Below are positions 1 through 9,093 of a stretch of 64,000 nt of DNA, one piece after another (within the stretch, counting starts at the first letter, position 1; each line of letters opens with the position of its first letter). This stretch comes from an uncultured Aquimarina sp. GTDB taxonomy: Bacteria; Bacteroidota; Bacteroidia; Flavobacteriales; Flavobacteriaceae. Made by a program: the position numbers and the translations under genes. Where the stretch lies: assembly GCF_947496855.1 (NCBI RefSeq), contig NZ_CANMED010000006.1:1-64000 (forward strand), given 5' to 3'. The notes below the pieces were generated by a model. The model was not told where the DNA came from. It saw only the letters and a list, made by a program, of their open reading frames with translations, and did not search any database.

Positions 1-180
1 CTGACGTAATCGCTCTTCTTCTGCTAACCTTGTAGCTTCTGCTTCCTGACGTAATCGCTCTTCTTCTGCTAATCTTGCAGCTTCTGCCTCCTGACGTAAT
101 CGCTCTTCTTCTGCTAATCTTGTAGCTTCTGCCTCCTGACGCAATCGCTCTTCTTCTGCTAATCTTGCAGCTTCTTCCTC
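1..180 (-). repeat. Four tandem 45-bp coding repeats
   Basis: Units at 1-45, 46-90, 91-135 and 136-180 are nearly identical; a few substitutions separate them. Each encodes the 15-residue unit EAEAARLAEEERLRQ or a close variant. The first copy starts exactly at the window edge, so the array probably continues outside. More diverged repeats of the same coiled-coil theme extend to about position 900 inside the same gene. Confidence 0.9.
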
Positions 181-1995
181 AGCATCCTTCTGTATAGCTA
201 CTTCTCTTTCTAATGTTTTCTGAGATTCTTCTCTTATTTTTTGCTCTGCCATCTCACGCTCAAGCTTCTTACGAGCAGCTAATCTTTCTTCTTCAGCTTT
301 TTGAGTAGCCATTTCTAATGCTAACTTCTTCTGAGCAGCTAGTCTTTCTTCTTCCTGTCTCACTGCTTCTGCCTCAGCTTCCTTCTTAGCCAATTCTACA
401 GCAGCTATTTGTTGTCTCTCTGTTTCTGCAGCAGCTTCCGCTAACCTAACAGCTTCTTCTGATTGTCTCGCTGCTGCTTCCTCAGCTTCTTTCTTAGCCA
501 ACTCTGCCGCAACTATCTGTTGCCTCTCTGTTTCTGCAGCCGCTTCTGCCAATCTAATAGCTTCTTCTGCTTGTCTTTTTGCTTGTTCTTCAGCCTCCGC
601 TACAGCTTCTTGTTGTTCAGCCTCAGCTTCTCTTGCTGCTTCATCAGCCGCAATTCTAGCCTCTTCTTCTTGTCTTCCTGCAGCTTCTTCAGCATTTTTC
701 TGTTCAGCCATTTCTAACTCAAGCTTTTTACGAGCTGCTAATCGCTCTTCTTCCGCCTTTTGCTGAGTCATCTCGAGTTCTAACTTCTTCTGAGCCGCCA
801 GTTCTTCTTTCTGCTTGTTAAGAAGCTTCACTTCTTCTTCTCTCTGTAATGCAAGTTCTCTTGCTTTTCTAGCTTCCTCTTCTTTAGCTTCCTGAATTGA
901 TCTTTCTAATCTATTCATAGACCTTTCAGCTTGACTTAAAGAATCTACTCTTGTGCTTTGCAATTCTCTAATCAATTTGTTCTGATCTAAAATTTCTTTC
1001 TTTAATCTTCTTATTTCAGAATCTCTTTGTAACGAACTTTTTGATGAAATATTTCTTCTTTTTCTTCTCTTTTCTTCTTTTGCAAAGTTAAAAGCTAAAC
1101 CAAATTCGTGAGTAGCCCCAAATTCTGCAACATTAGAATCTCCACCAATTCCAGGTTCTACTGTATACCCAATAGAAATCATTTTTGTAATATTTGCTCC
1201 GATACCAATAGAACCACCATAAAAACTATTATAGCCTAGCTGTGCCCATCCGTATTTTGGAATTTCAAATAAAACATTACCTCCATATCGTAAATCTTGT
1301 TCTCCCGGTTTTGATGCGTACACCATTCCACGTAATTCATTATCTATCCGTCTCCAATCAAGCTCGGTAGTATACATTACATGACCCGAATATTCAAAAT
1401 TATCGGTTAACAGTTCACTCGCTGTAAGGTTATATGTAACCAAATTACCTACAGAAACACCTACATCAAAACTTCCATAATTAAAATTTACTCCTGGACG
1501 AAGTAGAAAAATAGAATTATTTTCATAATTATTAATGATGTCATCATCTACCTGCGCTTCATCTAAATTACTTTTCAAAGAACTCTGAGAATAACTCAAA
1601 TTCACCCCAAAGGTGAAATTCATATCCCTGTCTAGTTCTATATTATAAGCGTAGTTCGCTGTAGCTCCAAAAAACCTAAAAATCCCAACGTTTTGCTGAA
1701 ATAATCCAACACCAATTCCTGTTTTTTCTTCAAATCTTGCAGAATAGCTAAGAAAATATGTCTGTGAATTATCACTAAAACTTGCTCTTGGATTCCTATT
1801 ATATATATTTAGTGAGTTTTTGTTTTCTCTAACCAAAGAAAAAGTAGGGTTGAACAAAAATCGATTATATTTAAGAGAATTATGTAACGGAATATCTGAT
1901 GGTAATATACCTGATGTATTAGATGATCCGTCCTGTCCACTCACGATATGTGAGCAAAAAATGAATACGGATATATAAAGTATTTTTTTAATCAT
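1..1995 (-). CDS. PorP/SprF-family T9SS membrane protein with long coiled-coil tail (3' end outside window)
   Basis: The frame is open from an ATG at 1993-1995 to the left edge (665 codons), so the gene is truncated by the window. A signal peptide (MIKKILYISVFIFCSHIVSG, then QDG) is followed by about 280 residues typical of PorP/SprF outer-membrane beta-barrels of type IX secretion (for example the GYNSFYGGSIGIGANITKM stretch). From about residue 303 the protein becomes an Arg/Lys/Glu/Ala/Gln-rich coiled coil of at least 360 residues with EAEAARLAEEERLRQ-type repeats. Family knowledge: SprF-type proteins help export adhesins carrying type B sorting domains. The upstream gene, only 3 bases away, encodes such a protein, so the two probably form one operon and work as a pair. 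The coiled-coil extension is unusual for the family; its role (stalk, periplasmic spacer or peptidoglycan contact) is unknown. Confidence 0.85.
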   Translation of the reverse strand, partial: MIKKILYISVFIFCSHIVSGQDGSSNTSGILPSDIPLHNSLKYNRFLFNPTFSLVRENKNSLNIYNRNPRASFSDNSQTYFLSYSARFEEKTGIGVGLFQQNVGIFRFFGATANYAYNIELDRDMNFTFGVNLSYSQSSLKSNLDEAQVDDDIINNYENNSIFLLRPGVNFNYGSFDVGVSVGNLVTYNLTASELLTDNFEYSGHVMYTTELDWRRIDNELRGMVYASKPGEQDLRYGGNVLFEIPKYGWAQLGYNSFYGGSIGIGANITKMISIGYTVEPGIGGDSNVAEFGATHEFGLAFNFAKEEKRRKRRNISSKSSLQRDSEIRRLKKEILDQNKLIRELQSTRVDSLSQAERSMNRLERSIQEAKEEEARKARELALQREEEVKLLNKQKEELAAQKKLELEMTQQKAEEERLAARKKLELEMAEQKNAEEAAGRQEEEARIAADEAAREAEAEQQEAVAEAEEQAKRQAEEAIRLAEAAAETERQQIVAAELAKKEAEEAAARQSEEAVRLAEAAAETERQQIAAVELAKKEAEAEAVRQEEERLAAQKKLALEMATQKAEEERLAARKKLEREMAEQKIREESQKTLEREVAIQKDAEEEAARLAEEERLRQEAEATRLAEEERLRQEAEAARLAEEERLRQEAEATRLAEEERLRQ

Positions 1996-1998
1996 AAA

Positions 1999-4050
1999 TT
2001 ATCTCATTACTGTAATTGTCCCTTTTTTTACAACTGTACTACTTCTAGATATTATATAATAATAAATAAGTTCGTTTGCTTGCGATGCTGAATTAGTAGG
2101 CCAATCTGCATTGTAACCTCCATTTTTCTGGAAATCTACTTTTCCATTAGAAGAGTATATAGTAACCTCCACATCAGTTTCCCTAAAGGAATTAGGTAAA
2201 ACCCAGTCATTATTAGATACGTTTCCACCAGGAGTAATAACGTTAGGTATTAATTCTGATAACGCCTCTGGACCTCCTACCGAAGCAGTGATTGTGTCAA
2301 CTGTACATAGAGAAGTACTAATTCTTGCAAAGTAATTTCCTTCTTCTGTTACTGTTAGCGTATTCCCGATTTCGTTCTCTATTAAAACTTCTTCTCCGTT
2401 TATAATCACATACCATTCATATGTGAAATTATCATTAAATGGTGCCGTTAATACTACTGATTCTCCTACTTGTAATATAGGAGGTGTAATATCCAAAACT
2501 ATATCACTCGATAAGAAATCTATAGGTAAATTGTTAGAAACTGTATTCGGTAAACCTCCTGGCCTAAAAATCGCTCTTAATTCGAAACTTCCTCCGCTAT
2601 CCGAACGACTTACATCTAACGACAAAGAAGTCTCACCTGTTGAGACTCCATCATTAAACCATTCAAAAGCAAAAAGAGCAAATTGCTCTGTGGTAAGCGG
2701 AACTCGCTCTCCATCGGAAGTTATCCCCACCATTTCAGTTAATGTTATGGTAATTGGATCCTGTTCACAATCGACAACATCTTCTGGGGCTATTATAATA
2801 TCAAACCTTTCAGCTGACCTTATCTTGGTTTCAGAAAACAACATCGTCATACAGGGATCGTCTGGAAATAGTGCATCAATTTCCACTCTATAATCTCCTA
2901 CTCCATTTGCAGGTACATCAAAAGTAATTGTTGAACCTGTAGTTATGTCTTGAATTAAAATATTTGTATCACGTATCCATCTAAATGTACTTCCAACCGG
3001 CGCATCTGTTTCTACGACTAACGTTAATATCTGAGTTGGTAATAATATCAAACCTTCTGGTAACGGAAGCGTTATACTAGAACCTTCATTAGTAACTATA
3101 ACCGGTTGTGTTTCCAAATCTGAGCAATCTTCACTAAGACTTATCTGTAAAGTATACTCTCCTCCAAAATCGTTATCTGGTAATATTATAGTTGGACCAA
3201 TCTCTCCTTCTAATGCTTCATCATCCTTGAACCATTGATAATCGTAAGAAAAATCTATTTCGCTAGCTCTTAACTCTTTAAGTTCATCTGGACAAAAAGA
3301 AAAATCCGAAGCATTGGTAACAATAGATATATCTCCGACATTCACCAAAGATGCATTTATTATATTAGATTTATTAAATCTAAAAACATTATTACACAAC
3401 CCTACAGGAACTCTTGCTTGATATCTTCCTTCTTCAGTTACCAATAATGTAGGATTACTTTCTCCAGGAATAATTGCACCATCTTTTAACCACTCCCAAT
3501 TAAAATCATTAACATCCAGCACAGTAGTGCCATCTGTAACTTCTACCGAAATTTCTTTCGCAAAAGATGCAACTTTACAAAATATCACATCATCCCCACT
3601 GTTAAGGCGTATCAAAAGATTATCATCGTCAAAAAAGTGAAACGGTATTGGATCCGATATTTCTCCCGTGATACTAACTTCTGAAGCTCTTACTCTTAAC
3701 CTATAGTCATCGCTATTCGCGTTTTGAGGGACTGTTACATTTGTGAAATTAATATTCGATTCAGCTCCTGAAGCTTCGTTAGGACCTAGAACCCTATCCA
3801 GTTCTTCTATATCCGCCTGGTTAGCAAAACTTCCAGTAGGATCTGATAATTCTAAAATAAATTCATTATTTGTTGGTAATGCAGTACCGGGAGATAGTCT
3901 TGCTACAAAATCAAAACTGTTGGATAACGTACCGCAAGCTTGGGCCCCTGAAGTTAAGGATGGAGCACCAATATTACGTTGAGCTTGGGCCACGTGGATA
4001 CCCAGTGCCAAAAATATCGCAACAATTGTAAGGTTAAGTCTTTTCTTCAT
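1999..4050 (-). CDS. Secreted Ig-like repeat protein with type B (gliding-motility-like) T9SS sorting domain
   Basis: About 683 residues. I place the start at 4050 (MKKRLNLTIVAIFLALG...) because this gives a clean signal peptide ending VAQAQ; an in-frame ATG at 4098 adds 16 residues lacking signal character. The body contains several PKD/Ig-like units with the recurring pattern W-x-K/x-D/N-G ... L-x-V-T-E-E-G-x-Y-x-A-R. The C-terminus (IPNVITPGGNVSNNDWVLP ... VTIYSSNGKVDF ... ELIYYYIISR ... KKGTITVMR) fits the gliding-motility-associated C-terminal domain, the type B T9SS signal found in SprB-like proteins. It should be exported across the outer membrane and act at the cell surface, possibly in adhesion. 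The SprF-like gene follows after 3 bases, the usual arrangement for type B cargo. Ligand unknown. Confidence 0.82.
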   Translation of the reverse strand: MKKRLNLTIVAIFLALGIHVAQAQRNIGAPSLTSGAQACGTLSNSFDFVARLSPGTALPTNNEFILELSDPTGSFANQADIEELDRVLGPNEASGAESNINFTNVTVPQNANSDDYRLRVRASEVSITGEISDPIPFHFFDDDNLLIRLNSGDDVIFCKVASFAKEISVEVTDGTTVLDVNDFNWEWLKDGAIIPGESNPTLLVTEEGRYQARVPVGLCNNVFRFNKSNIINASLVNVGDISIVTNASDFSFCPDELKELRASEIDFSYDYQWFKDDEALEGEIGPTIILPDNDFGGEYTLQISLSEDCSDLETQPVIVTNEGSSITLPLPEGLILLPTQILTLVVETDAPVGSTFRWIRDTNILIQDITTGSTITFDVPANGVGDYRVEIDALFPDDPCMTMLFSETKIRSAERFDIIIAPEDVVDCEQDPITITLTEMVGITSDGERVPLTTEQFALFAFEWFNDGVSTGETSLSLDVSRSDSGGSFELRAIFRPGGLPNTVSNNLPIDFLSSDIVLDITPPILQVGESVVLTAPFNDNFTYEWYVIINGEEVLIENEIGNTLTVTEEGNYFARISTSLCTVDTITASVGGPEALSELIPNVITPGGNVSNNDWVLPNSFRETDVEVTIYSSNGKVDFQKNGGYNADWPTNSASQANELIYYYIISRSSTVVKKGTITVMR

Positions 4051-4556
4051 AGTTATCACACCAGTTAAAATTATGTGAAAATATGCACTATTAATCAACC
4101 GATTTGGGGCGCTTGTTAATAATGTTGTTAATATAATTATTGTAAAGTCATAAAATTATGAATTAAAAATTTATATCAAACCAATTTTTCGTTTTTTTTT
4201 GTAATAATATTCTTACTTGATTTAAACACGATAATTACATTAACAAATCAAGTATATATACATCAATTCTTTTTTATACAAAAATCTAAAAACCAGAACG
4301 TTATAACAGTTTTTAGTTAAAAAAAACATTCTTTTATATCAAATTTTTTTTTCACAAAAGAACCGGAAAAAAGCAAATTTTAAGTTGAAAAAAATATAAA
4401 AAACTAGTAATTCCGTTTTTTTACAGGGTTAAAAACCACGTAAAAATGGCAATTTTCACCGATTAAGTGTATTAATTTTTCTTAAAATCTCATACGTTTT
4501 TTTAAATAAAAAAGAATTTTACTATTAATTATAACCACATTTTTGACGGTAACTAA

Positions 4557-4596
4557 ACAGCTTAATTTCTATCAATATCAATAGAAATTAAGCTGT
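4557..4596. repeat. Perfect 16-bp inverted repeat with 8-nt loop
   Basis: The arms ACAGCTTAATTTCTAT (4557-4572) and ATAGAAATTAAGCTGT (4581-4596) are exact reverse complements around CAATATCA. No U-run follows on either strand, so it is not a standard intrinsic terminator. It could be a regulatory RNA hairpin, a protein site or a remnant of a mobile repeat. Confidence 0.6.
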
Positions 4597-4700
4597 AGGA
4601 AAAACGTCATTAACATCACATAATATGTTCATTTTAGTTGTAATGCTCGTATTATAAATTTATGTAAAGTTTTTTGCGGAATTTTCCCCATAAAAACCAG

Positions 4701-4734
4701 CAAAAAACCCAAAAAACTTAGTCGCTTTTTGGGT
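4701..4734 (-). terminator. Intrinsic terminator of the OmpH-like gene
   Basis: Read on the minus strand, ACCCAAAAA and TTTTTTGGGT form a stem around a short loop and run into a T tract (complement of 4702-4707). It starts about 30 bases after the stop codon at 4763. Confidence 0.7.
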
Positions 4735-4762
4735 CTATCTTTACAAGTAACAATTAAACTGT

Positions 4763-5290
4763 TTACTTTTCTTCCGTAGAAGGCTTTTCGCCATTCAACT
4801 CGGTAATAATTGTATCAGTCAAATCTAATTCTTCCTTAGCATAAAATATATTTTTAACCTCTGTTTCCCCATAAATATATGTATACCCGTTGTTTTTACC
4901 GTACTCCTTGATAAAACCTTCAACCTTGGCGATAATAGAGTCTATTTCTGTTTGACTACCTTGCTGAATTTCTTGCATTCTAGCCTGTTGTTCTCTTTGC
5001 AAAGCTTGTTGCTTTACCATTAACTCTTGTTCCTTCTTTTCTTTGTTCGCACTAGACATCGATTTCATTATATTCTGATATCCCTGAACTTCAATCTGAA
5101 ACTGTTTTGCTTTTTCCTCTAATTCCGCTCTAACTTCATTATTCTTTTTTGTCCACTTTTCTTTAGCAGTTTTCATTTCACTAAAATCCGATACCACTTT
5201 AGTGTTATTCACATACCCAGTTTTTTCAATTTGCTGATTGCATGAAGTCATTCCTATTAATGCAATGGCAATCCATATAAAATTTCTCAT
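4763..5290 (-). CDS. OmpH/Skp-family periplasmic chaperone-like lipoprotein
   Basis: 175 residues. The N-terminus MRNFIWIAIALIGMTSC has a lipobox with Cys17, predicting a lipoprotein. The rest is largely helical and charged, with a Lys/Glu/Gln-rich coiled coil (roughly residues 40-115) framed by short beta-type segments (GYVNNTKVV near the start, NNGYTYIYG near the end), the layout of OmpH/Skp chaperones, which hold unfolded outer-membrane proteins in the periplasm. Skp proteins are usually soluble; a lipid anchor is seen in some Bacteroidetes relatives. A CAAAAATA match at 5315-5322 (TATTTTTG on the minus strand) may be the -7 element. Function is inferred from fold pattern only. Confidence 0.75.
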   Translation of the reverse strand: MRNFIWIAIALIGMTSCNQQIEKTGYVNNTKVVSDFSEMKTAKEKWTKKNNEVRAELEEKAKQFQIEVQGYQNIMKSMSSANKEKKEQELMVKQQALQREQQARMQEIQQGSQTEIDSIIAKVEGFIKEYGKNNGYTYIYGETEVKNIFYAKEELDLTDTIITELNGEKPSTEEK

Positions 5291-5520
5291 TATTTTAAAA
5301 ATTTAGTTCTGCGCAAAAATATCAAAGTTCATCTGATGTTATACTCATAACTTCATCAAATTAAGAAAGTATAAGAAAAAACAATGATCAACCATTAAGC
5401 TATTGTAAAAAACAATCACAATTGGTTAAAAATTAATGCTTCTAAGCGTTTTTCAAAAAAAGCTAGTGTTACCGTCACAATTCTCTCTAAAAAGCGCTTA
5501 AAAGTTCTTAAAAACGAAAT

Positions 5521-6369
5521 TTATGAGCTTTTTAATATATATATGTGTGATGAATATTCTTTTGAGCGTTTTCCTTTAATATTAGATAGCAAGCCGATCC
5601 AAAATGCTTTTACAAAATTCATCTTACCATTTTTGTACTTCTCTGACAAAAGAGAAACATAAAACGAATCAAACAATAGTGGCTTGGTCTCCTTTAATAT
5701 TATTCCATTTTTCAGAAAAAGTGCCTTTATTGAATTTCTAGAAAAATGCCAAAGATGCCTAGGCACATCATAGGCTGCCCAAAAAGATTTATAATAGTAA
5801 GCATCATACGATTTAAAATTGGGAACCGCTATAATCAAATGTCCTCCTGGTTTTAATAACCGTTTTAATTCTTTTATCTGAGCTGACAAATCAGGAATGT
5901 GTTCTAATACGTGCCACATAGTGATTATATCAAAACTATTAGATAATAAATTAACTGTATCCGATTGTAGAATAATTCCTTTTTCTTTTGCGAGTATTCT
6001 GGCCTGTTCGTTGGGTTCGATTCCAACAACCTGCCATTTTTTTTTATTAGCTTCGATCAAAAAATCTCCGGTTCCGGCTCCAATATCTAAAAGAGCACCT
6101 GTTCCTTTGTGTAACCTGAATATAAGCCTCACTTTTTTATTAAGTGAATATTTCTTTACAAAATGATATGCTTTTTCAAAAACAGTTCGTTTAGCATCTG
6201 TATGAGAAATATAGTCTTCGCTTTCATAATACTTCCCTAAACTATTTTCATCCGGTTTAGGAGTGGTTACTAGCATGTCATAATCTATATCCTTATAAAG
6301 TTCAAAACTTTCACCAGAAACGGTATGGTCAAGACACTCTATATATATATCGAACTTTTCTCTATTCAT
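5521..6369 (-). CDS. Class I SAM-dependent methyltransferase
   Basis: 282 residues. Motif I LLDIGAGTGDF (residues 93-103), an acidic post-motif GIEPNEQ (117-123), HVLEH (153-157) and LLKPGGHLIIAVPN (171-184) define a Rossmann-fold methyltransferase of the Methyltransf_11/23 type. The C-terminal part (YYKSFWAAYDVPRHLWHFS) resembles enzymes acting on small molecules, sugars or lipids rather than rRNA. The substrate cannot be named. It stands alone; the 294 bases upstream (6370-6663) hold no gene, only AT-rich sequence and the parS-like site at its far end. Confidence 0.82.
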   Translation of the reverse strand: MNREKFDIYIECLDHTVSGESFELYKDIDYDMLVTTPKPDENSLGKYYESEDYISHTDAKRTVFEKAYHFVKKYSLNKKVRLIFRLHKGTGALLDIGAGTGDFLIEANKKKWQVVGIEPNEQARILAKEKGIILQSDTVNLLSNSFDIITMWHVLEHIPDLSAQIKELKRLLKPGGHLIIAVPNFKSYDAYYYKSFWAAYDVPRHLWHFSRNSIKALFLKNGIILKETKPLLFDSFYVSLLSEKYKNGKMNFVKAFWIGLLSNIKGKRSKEYSSHIYILKSS

Positions 6370-6649
6370 TATTAATTAAAAAAAGTATTAATCTATTCTT
6401 GTTCTCTTATGTTACTAGTATTCACCAAAGATAATTCTAAGTAGTAAATAAAAATTTCTATAAAGACGGAATTTTGCATTATGATCAAAACCTTCTACTT
6501 TATGAAAGCTTCCTAGTCATCTCTCTTCTTTATCGTCTTTATATAATGTTATAACTGTAAATATATTTATTATAAAAGCTAATGCTCAAGACGACTATCG
6601 GCAAAAAAATTTCATTTAATACTTATATTCATGTTATCGTTACATAAAT

Positions 6650-6665
6650 TGTTCCACGTGGAACT
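6650..6665. other. parS-like palindrome, copy 1
   Basis: TGTTCCACGTGGAACT matches 15 of 16 positions of the palindrome TGTTCCACGTGGAACA found three more times near 9.0-9.1 kb. Its right end overlaps the stop codon (6664-6666) of the small membrane-protein gene. The half-site TGTTCCAC is that of known ParB-binding parS sites. Confidence 0.65.
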
Positions 6666-7143
6666 ATGATTTAGTTGCGTCATAAATCTCTACATCTATC
6701 AATTCACCAAGCTCTTTTGCTCTTAATAATGCAGTTTCGTAATTATTGGTTTTAAACAAGGTGAATTTATTGTTTTCACTAAATAACCTAATTACAAATG
6801 AACCATGCTTTTCTTTTGTCCCCAAAGCAGAAACAGAACCCCACTCATTATCTTGCGTAAACAAAGCAGAAAAAACCGAAATATATTCCGGAAAAACTAG
6901 ATCCTTTTTTACTTTGTAAACTGTAGAATTAAAAAACCTTAAATGTCTATAAACTTCAAAACTTACTCTAACCTCATAAGAAATTGAATAACCCAATAAC
7001 AAAACTCCAATTGTTAATAAAATTAAAACCTGAGATAAAGAACTATTACCTATGAGTAATAGATATCCTACTAAAACAAAAATCAATATTCCAAGTATTT
7101 TTATCTTAAGTGGCTTTTGTTGTTTAAAAAATAATTTTTTCAT
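6664..7143 (-). CDS. Small membrane protein of unknown function
   Basis: 159 residues. A basic N-terminus is followed by two adjacent hydrophobic helices (about residues 14-31 and 34-53), then a soluble domain of about 100 residues with mixed beta/alpha character. I do not recognise the family. Its ATG overlaps the mnmG stop codon by one base (TAATG), so it is translationally coupled to mnmG and probably part of the same operon. The 3' end sits on a parS-like palindrome. Confidence 0.7.
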   Translation of the reverse strand: MKKLFFKQQKPLKIKILGILIFVLVGYLLLIGNSSLSQVLILLTIGVLLLGYSISYEVRVSFEVYRHLRFFNSTVYKVKKDLVFPEYISVFSALFTQDNEWGSVSALGTKEKHGSFVIRLFSENNKFTLFKTNNYETALLRAKELGELIDVEIYDATKS

Positions 7144-9014
7144 TATCTACCCATATAAACCAAAAGCACTGAAATATCACTAGGAGAAACACCACTAATT
7201 CTAGATGCTTGAGAAATTGTTGTTGGTTGTATTTTTGTCATTTTTTCACGAGCTTCATATGAAAGGGATTTCAGCTTCGTATAATCAAACCCTTTAGGTA
7301 TTTTAATATTCTCTAATCGGTTTAATTTATCCGCATTGTTTTTTTCCTTTTCGATATAACCTGAATACTTAACTTGTATTTCGGTTTGTTCTAAAACTTC
7401 TCTGTCTAATTCATTTTCATTAATGTACTCAGAAACCTTTTCAAAATGTCTAATATCTTCTAATGTGATCTGCGGACGAGCAAATAGCTTAAACATCTTT
7501 CCGCTTTGATTTACTAATGAAGACTTTTTCTTCTCTAAAACCGGATTTGCTTCATCTGGCGTGACACTTGTATCTTTAAAAAACTTCACAAAAGCCTTAG
7601 ATTTTTTTTCCTTCTCCTCCATTCTTTTTAACCTCTGATCAGAAGCTAATCCAATTTTATGAGCCATTGGAGTTAATCTAAAATCCGCATTATCCTGTCT
7701 TAAGAGCGTTCTATACTCTGCTCTTGAAGTAAACATTCGATATGGCTCCTCTGTTCCCTTAGTAATCAAATCATCAATTAAAACACCTATATAAGCTTCA
7801 CTCCTTTTAATCATAAAAGGCTCTTCTTCCTTTACTTTTAAAGCAGCATTTATACCAGCCATTAATCCTTGAGATGCAGCCTCCTCATATCCCGTTGTGC
7901 CATTAATCTGTCCAGCAAAAAACAAACCAGAAATCAATTTCGTTTCCAAAGTATGTGTTAATTGAGTAGGCGGGAAATAATCATATTCTATTGCATATCC
8001 TGGTCTAAAAAACTTCACCCCTTCAAAACCGACTACAGACCTCAATGCTTTAAATTGAACATCCTCTGGTAATGATGTAGAAAATCCATTTACATATACC
8101 TCTACTGTATTCCATCCTTCTGGTTCGATAAACATTTGATGCCTTTCCTTATCTGCAAACCTATTTATCTTATCTTCTATAGACGGGCAATATCTTGGTC
8201 CAATACTTTTTATTCTTCCATTAAACATAGGAGAACGATCGAAACCTTCCTTTAACAAATTATGAACCTCTGGTGAAGTATATGTCATATAACATGACCG
8301 TTGATTCGTTAATGGTTTAGATAAATTTGTATAACTGAATTTTTCTGGTCTTTCATCCCCAGGTTGTTCGACCATTTTTGAATAATCTAACGACCTTCCA
8401 TCAACTCTAGGCGGTGTCCCTGTTTTCATCCTACCAGAATCAAAACCAAGATCCAAAAGTTGTTCTGTGATACCCGTGGCTGCTCTTTCTCCTGCTCTAC
8501 CACCACCAAATTGTTTATCACCTATATGAATTAAACCATTAAGAAAAGTTCCATTAGTCAAAACCACTGTCTTTGCTCTCACCTCTATACCTAGAGAAGT
8601 TCGAACACCTTTAATTTGTCCATTATCCACTATAAGACCGCTTACCATTTCTTGATAAAAATCCAGATTGGGTGTTTGTTCTAACAACAACCTCCACTCC
8701 TCTGCAAAACGCATTCGGTCGCTTTGTACCCTTGGGCTCCACATTGCAGGCCCTTTGGATTTATTCAACATCTTAAACTGTATAGCGGTTCTGTCGCTCA
8801 CAATTCCACTATATCCTCCAAGCGCATCAATCTCTCTTACAATCTGTCCCTTCGCTATTCCACCCATTGCAGGGTTACAACTCATTTGAGCAATATTCTG
8901 GAGGTTCATTGTGATCAGTAAAGTGCTGCAACCTAAATTAGCGGCTGACGCCGCAGCTTCACTTCCGGCGTGACCTGCGCCCACTACTATAACATCATAT
9001 TCCTTATCAAACAT
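7143..9014 (-). CDS. mnmG: tRNA uridine-5-carboxymethylaminomethyl modification enzyme MnmG (GidA)
   Basis: 623 residues, the usual length for MnmG. With MnmE it installs the carboxymethylaminomethyl group on U34 of certain tRNAs, using FAD. The FAD-binding motif GAGHAG is at residues 12-17; SCNPAMGGIAKG and GTFLNGLIHIG are family signatures, and the C-terminal helical domain ends in the typical QASRISGVSPSDISVLLVY pattern. The small membrane-protein gene overlaps its stop. Upstream lie 84 bases with two parS-like palindromes, then ybeY. In many bacteria gidA is close to the replication origin and to parAB; mnmE and parAB are not in this window. Confidence 0.97.
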   Translation of the reverse strand: MFDKEYDVIVVGAGHAGSEAAASAANLGCSTLLITMNLQNIAQMSCNPAMGGIAKGQIVREIDALGGYSGIVSDRTAIQFKMLNKSKGPAMWSPRVQSDRMRFAEEWRLLLEQTPNLDFYQEMVSGLIVDNGQIKGVRTSLGIEVRAKTVVLTNGTFLNGLIHIGDKQFGGGRAGERAATGITEQLLDLGFDSGRMKTGTPPRVDGRSLDYSKMVEQPGDERPEKFSYTNLSKPLTNQRSCYMTYTSPEVHNLLKEGFDRSPMFNGRIKSIGPRYCPSIEDKINRFADKERHQMFIEPEGWNTVEVYVNGFSTSLPEDVQFKALRSVVGFEGVKFFRPGYAIEYDYFPPTQLTHTLETKLISGLFFAGQINGTTGYEEAASQGLMAGINAALKVKEEEPFMIKRSEAYIGVLIDDLITKGTEEPYRMFTSRAEYRTLLRQDNADFRLTPMAHKIGLASDQRLKRMEEKEKKSKAFVKFFKDTSVTPDEANPVLEKKKSSLVNQSGKMFKLFARPQITLEDIRHFEKVSEYINENELDREVLEQTEIQVKYSGYIEKEKNNADKLNRLENIKIPKGFDYTKLKSLSYEAREKMTKIQPTTISQASRISGVSPSDISVLLVYMGR

Positions 9015-9029
9015 ATTACATCATCGTTT

Positions 9030-9045
9030 GTTCCACGTGGAACAA
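9030..9045. other. parS-like palindrome, copy 2
   Basis: Perfect 16-bp palindrome TGTTCCACGTGGAACA, just upstream of mnmG. See the cluster described in the findings. Confidence 0.75.
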
Positions 9046-9065
9046 TAAATATTATACATAAAATT

Positions 9066-9081
9066 TGTTCCACGTGGAACA
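9066..9081. other. parS-like palindrome, copy 3
   Basis: Second perfect copy of TGTTCCACGTGGAACA, 36 bases from copy 2 and in the 84-base gap between mnmG and ybeY. Confidence 0.75.
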
Positions 9082-9093
9082 ATTCGCTTATAC

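Larger units (their letters stand above)
4051..4762. other. AT-rich intergenic region without a recognisable gene
   Basis: About 710 bases rich in A and T runs with no convincing ORF on either strand. It holds the probable promoter area of the minus-strand adhesin gene near its right side of 4050, a perfect inverted repeat at 4557-4596 and a terminator at 4701-4734. No promoter consensus could be placed with confidence. Confidence 0.5.

Noticed and set aside
1..180. Regular repeats that might suggest a CRISPR array
   Set aside because: Units are contiguous without spacers and are in-frame coiled-coil codons.
463..717. 84-codon plus-strand ORF rich in Ser, Phe, Cys and Leu
   Set aside because: It is the antisense shadow of the coiled-coil repeat region of the SprF-like gene; composition mirrors Glu/Ala codons read backwards.
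2423..2893. 156-codon plus-strand ORF
   Set aside because: Lies opposite the Ig-like adhesin gene and has no signal, motif or separate context.
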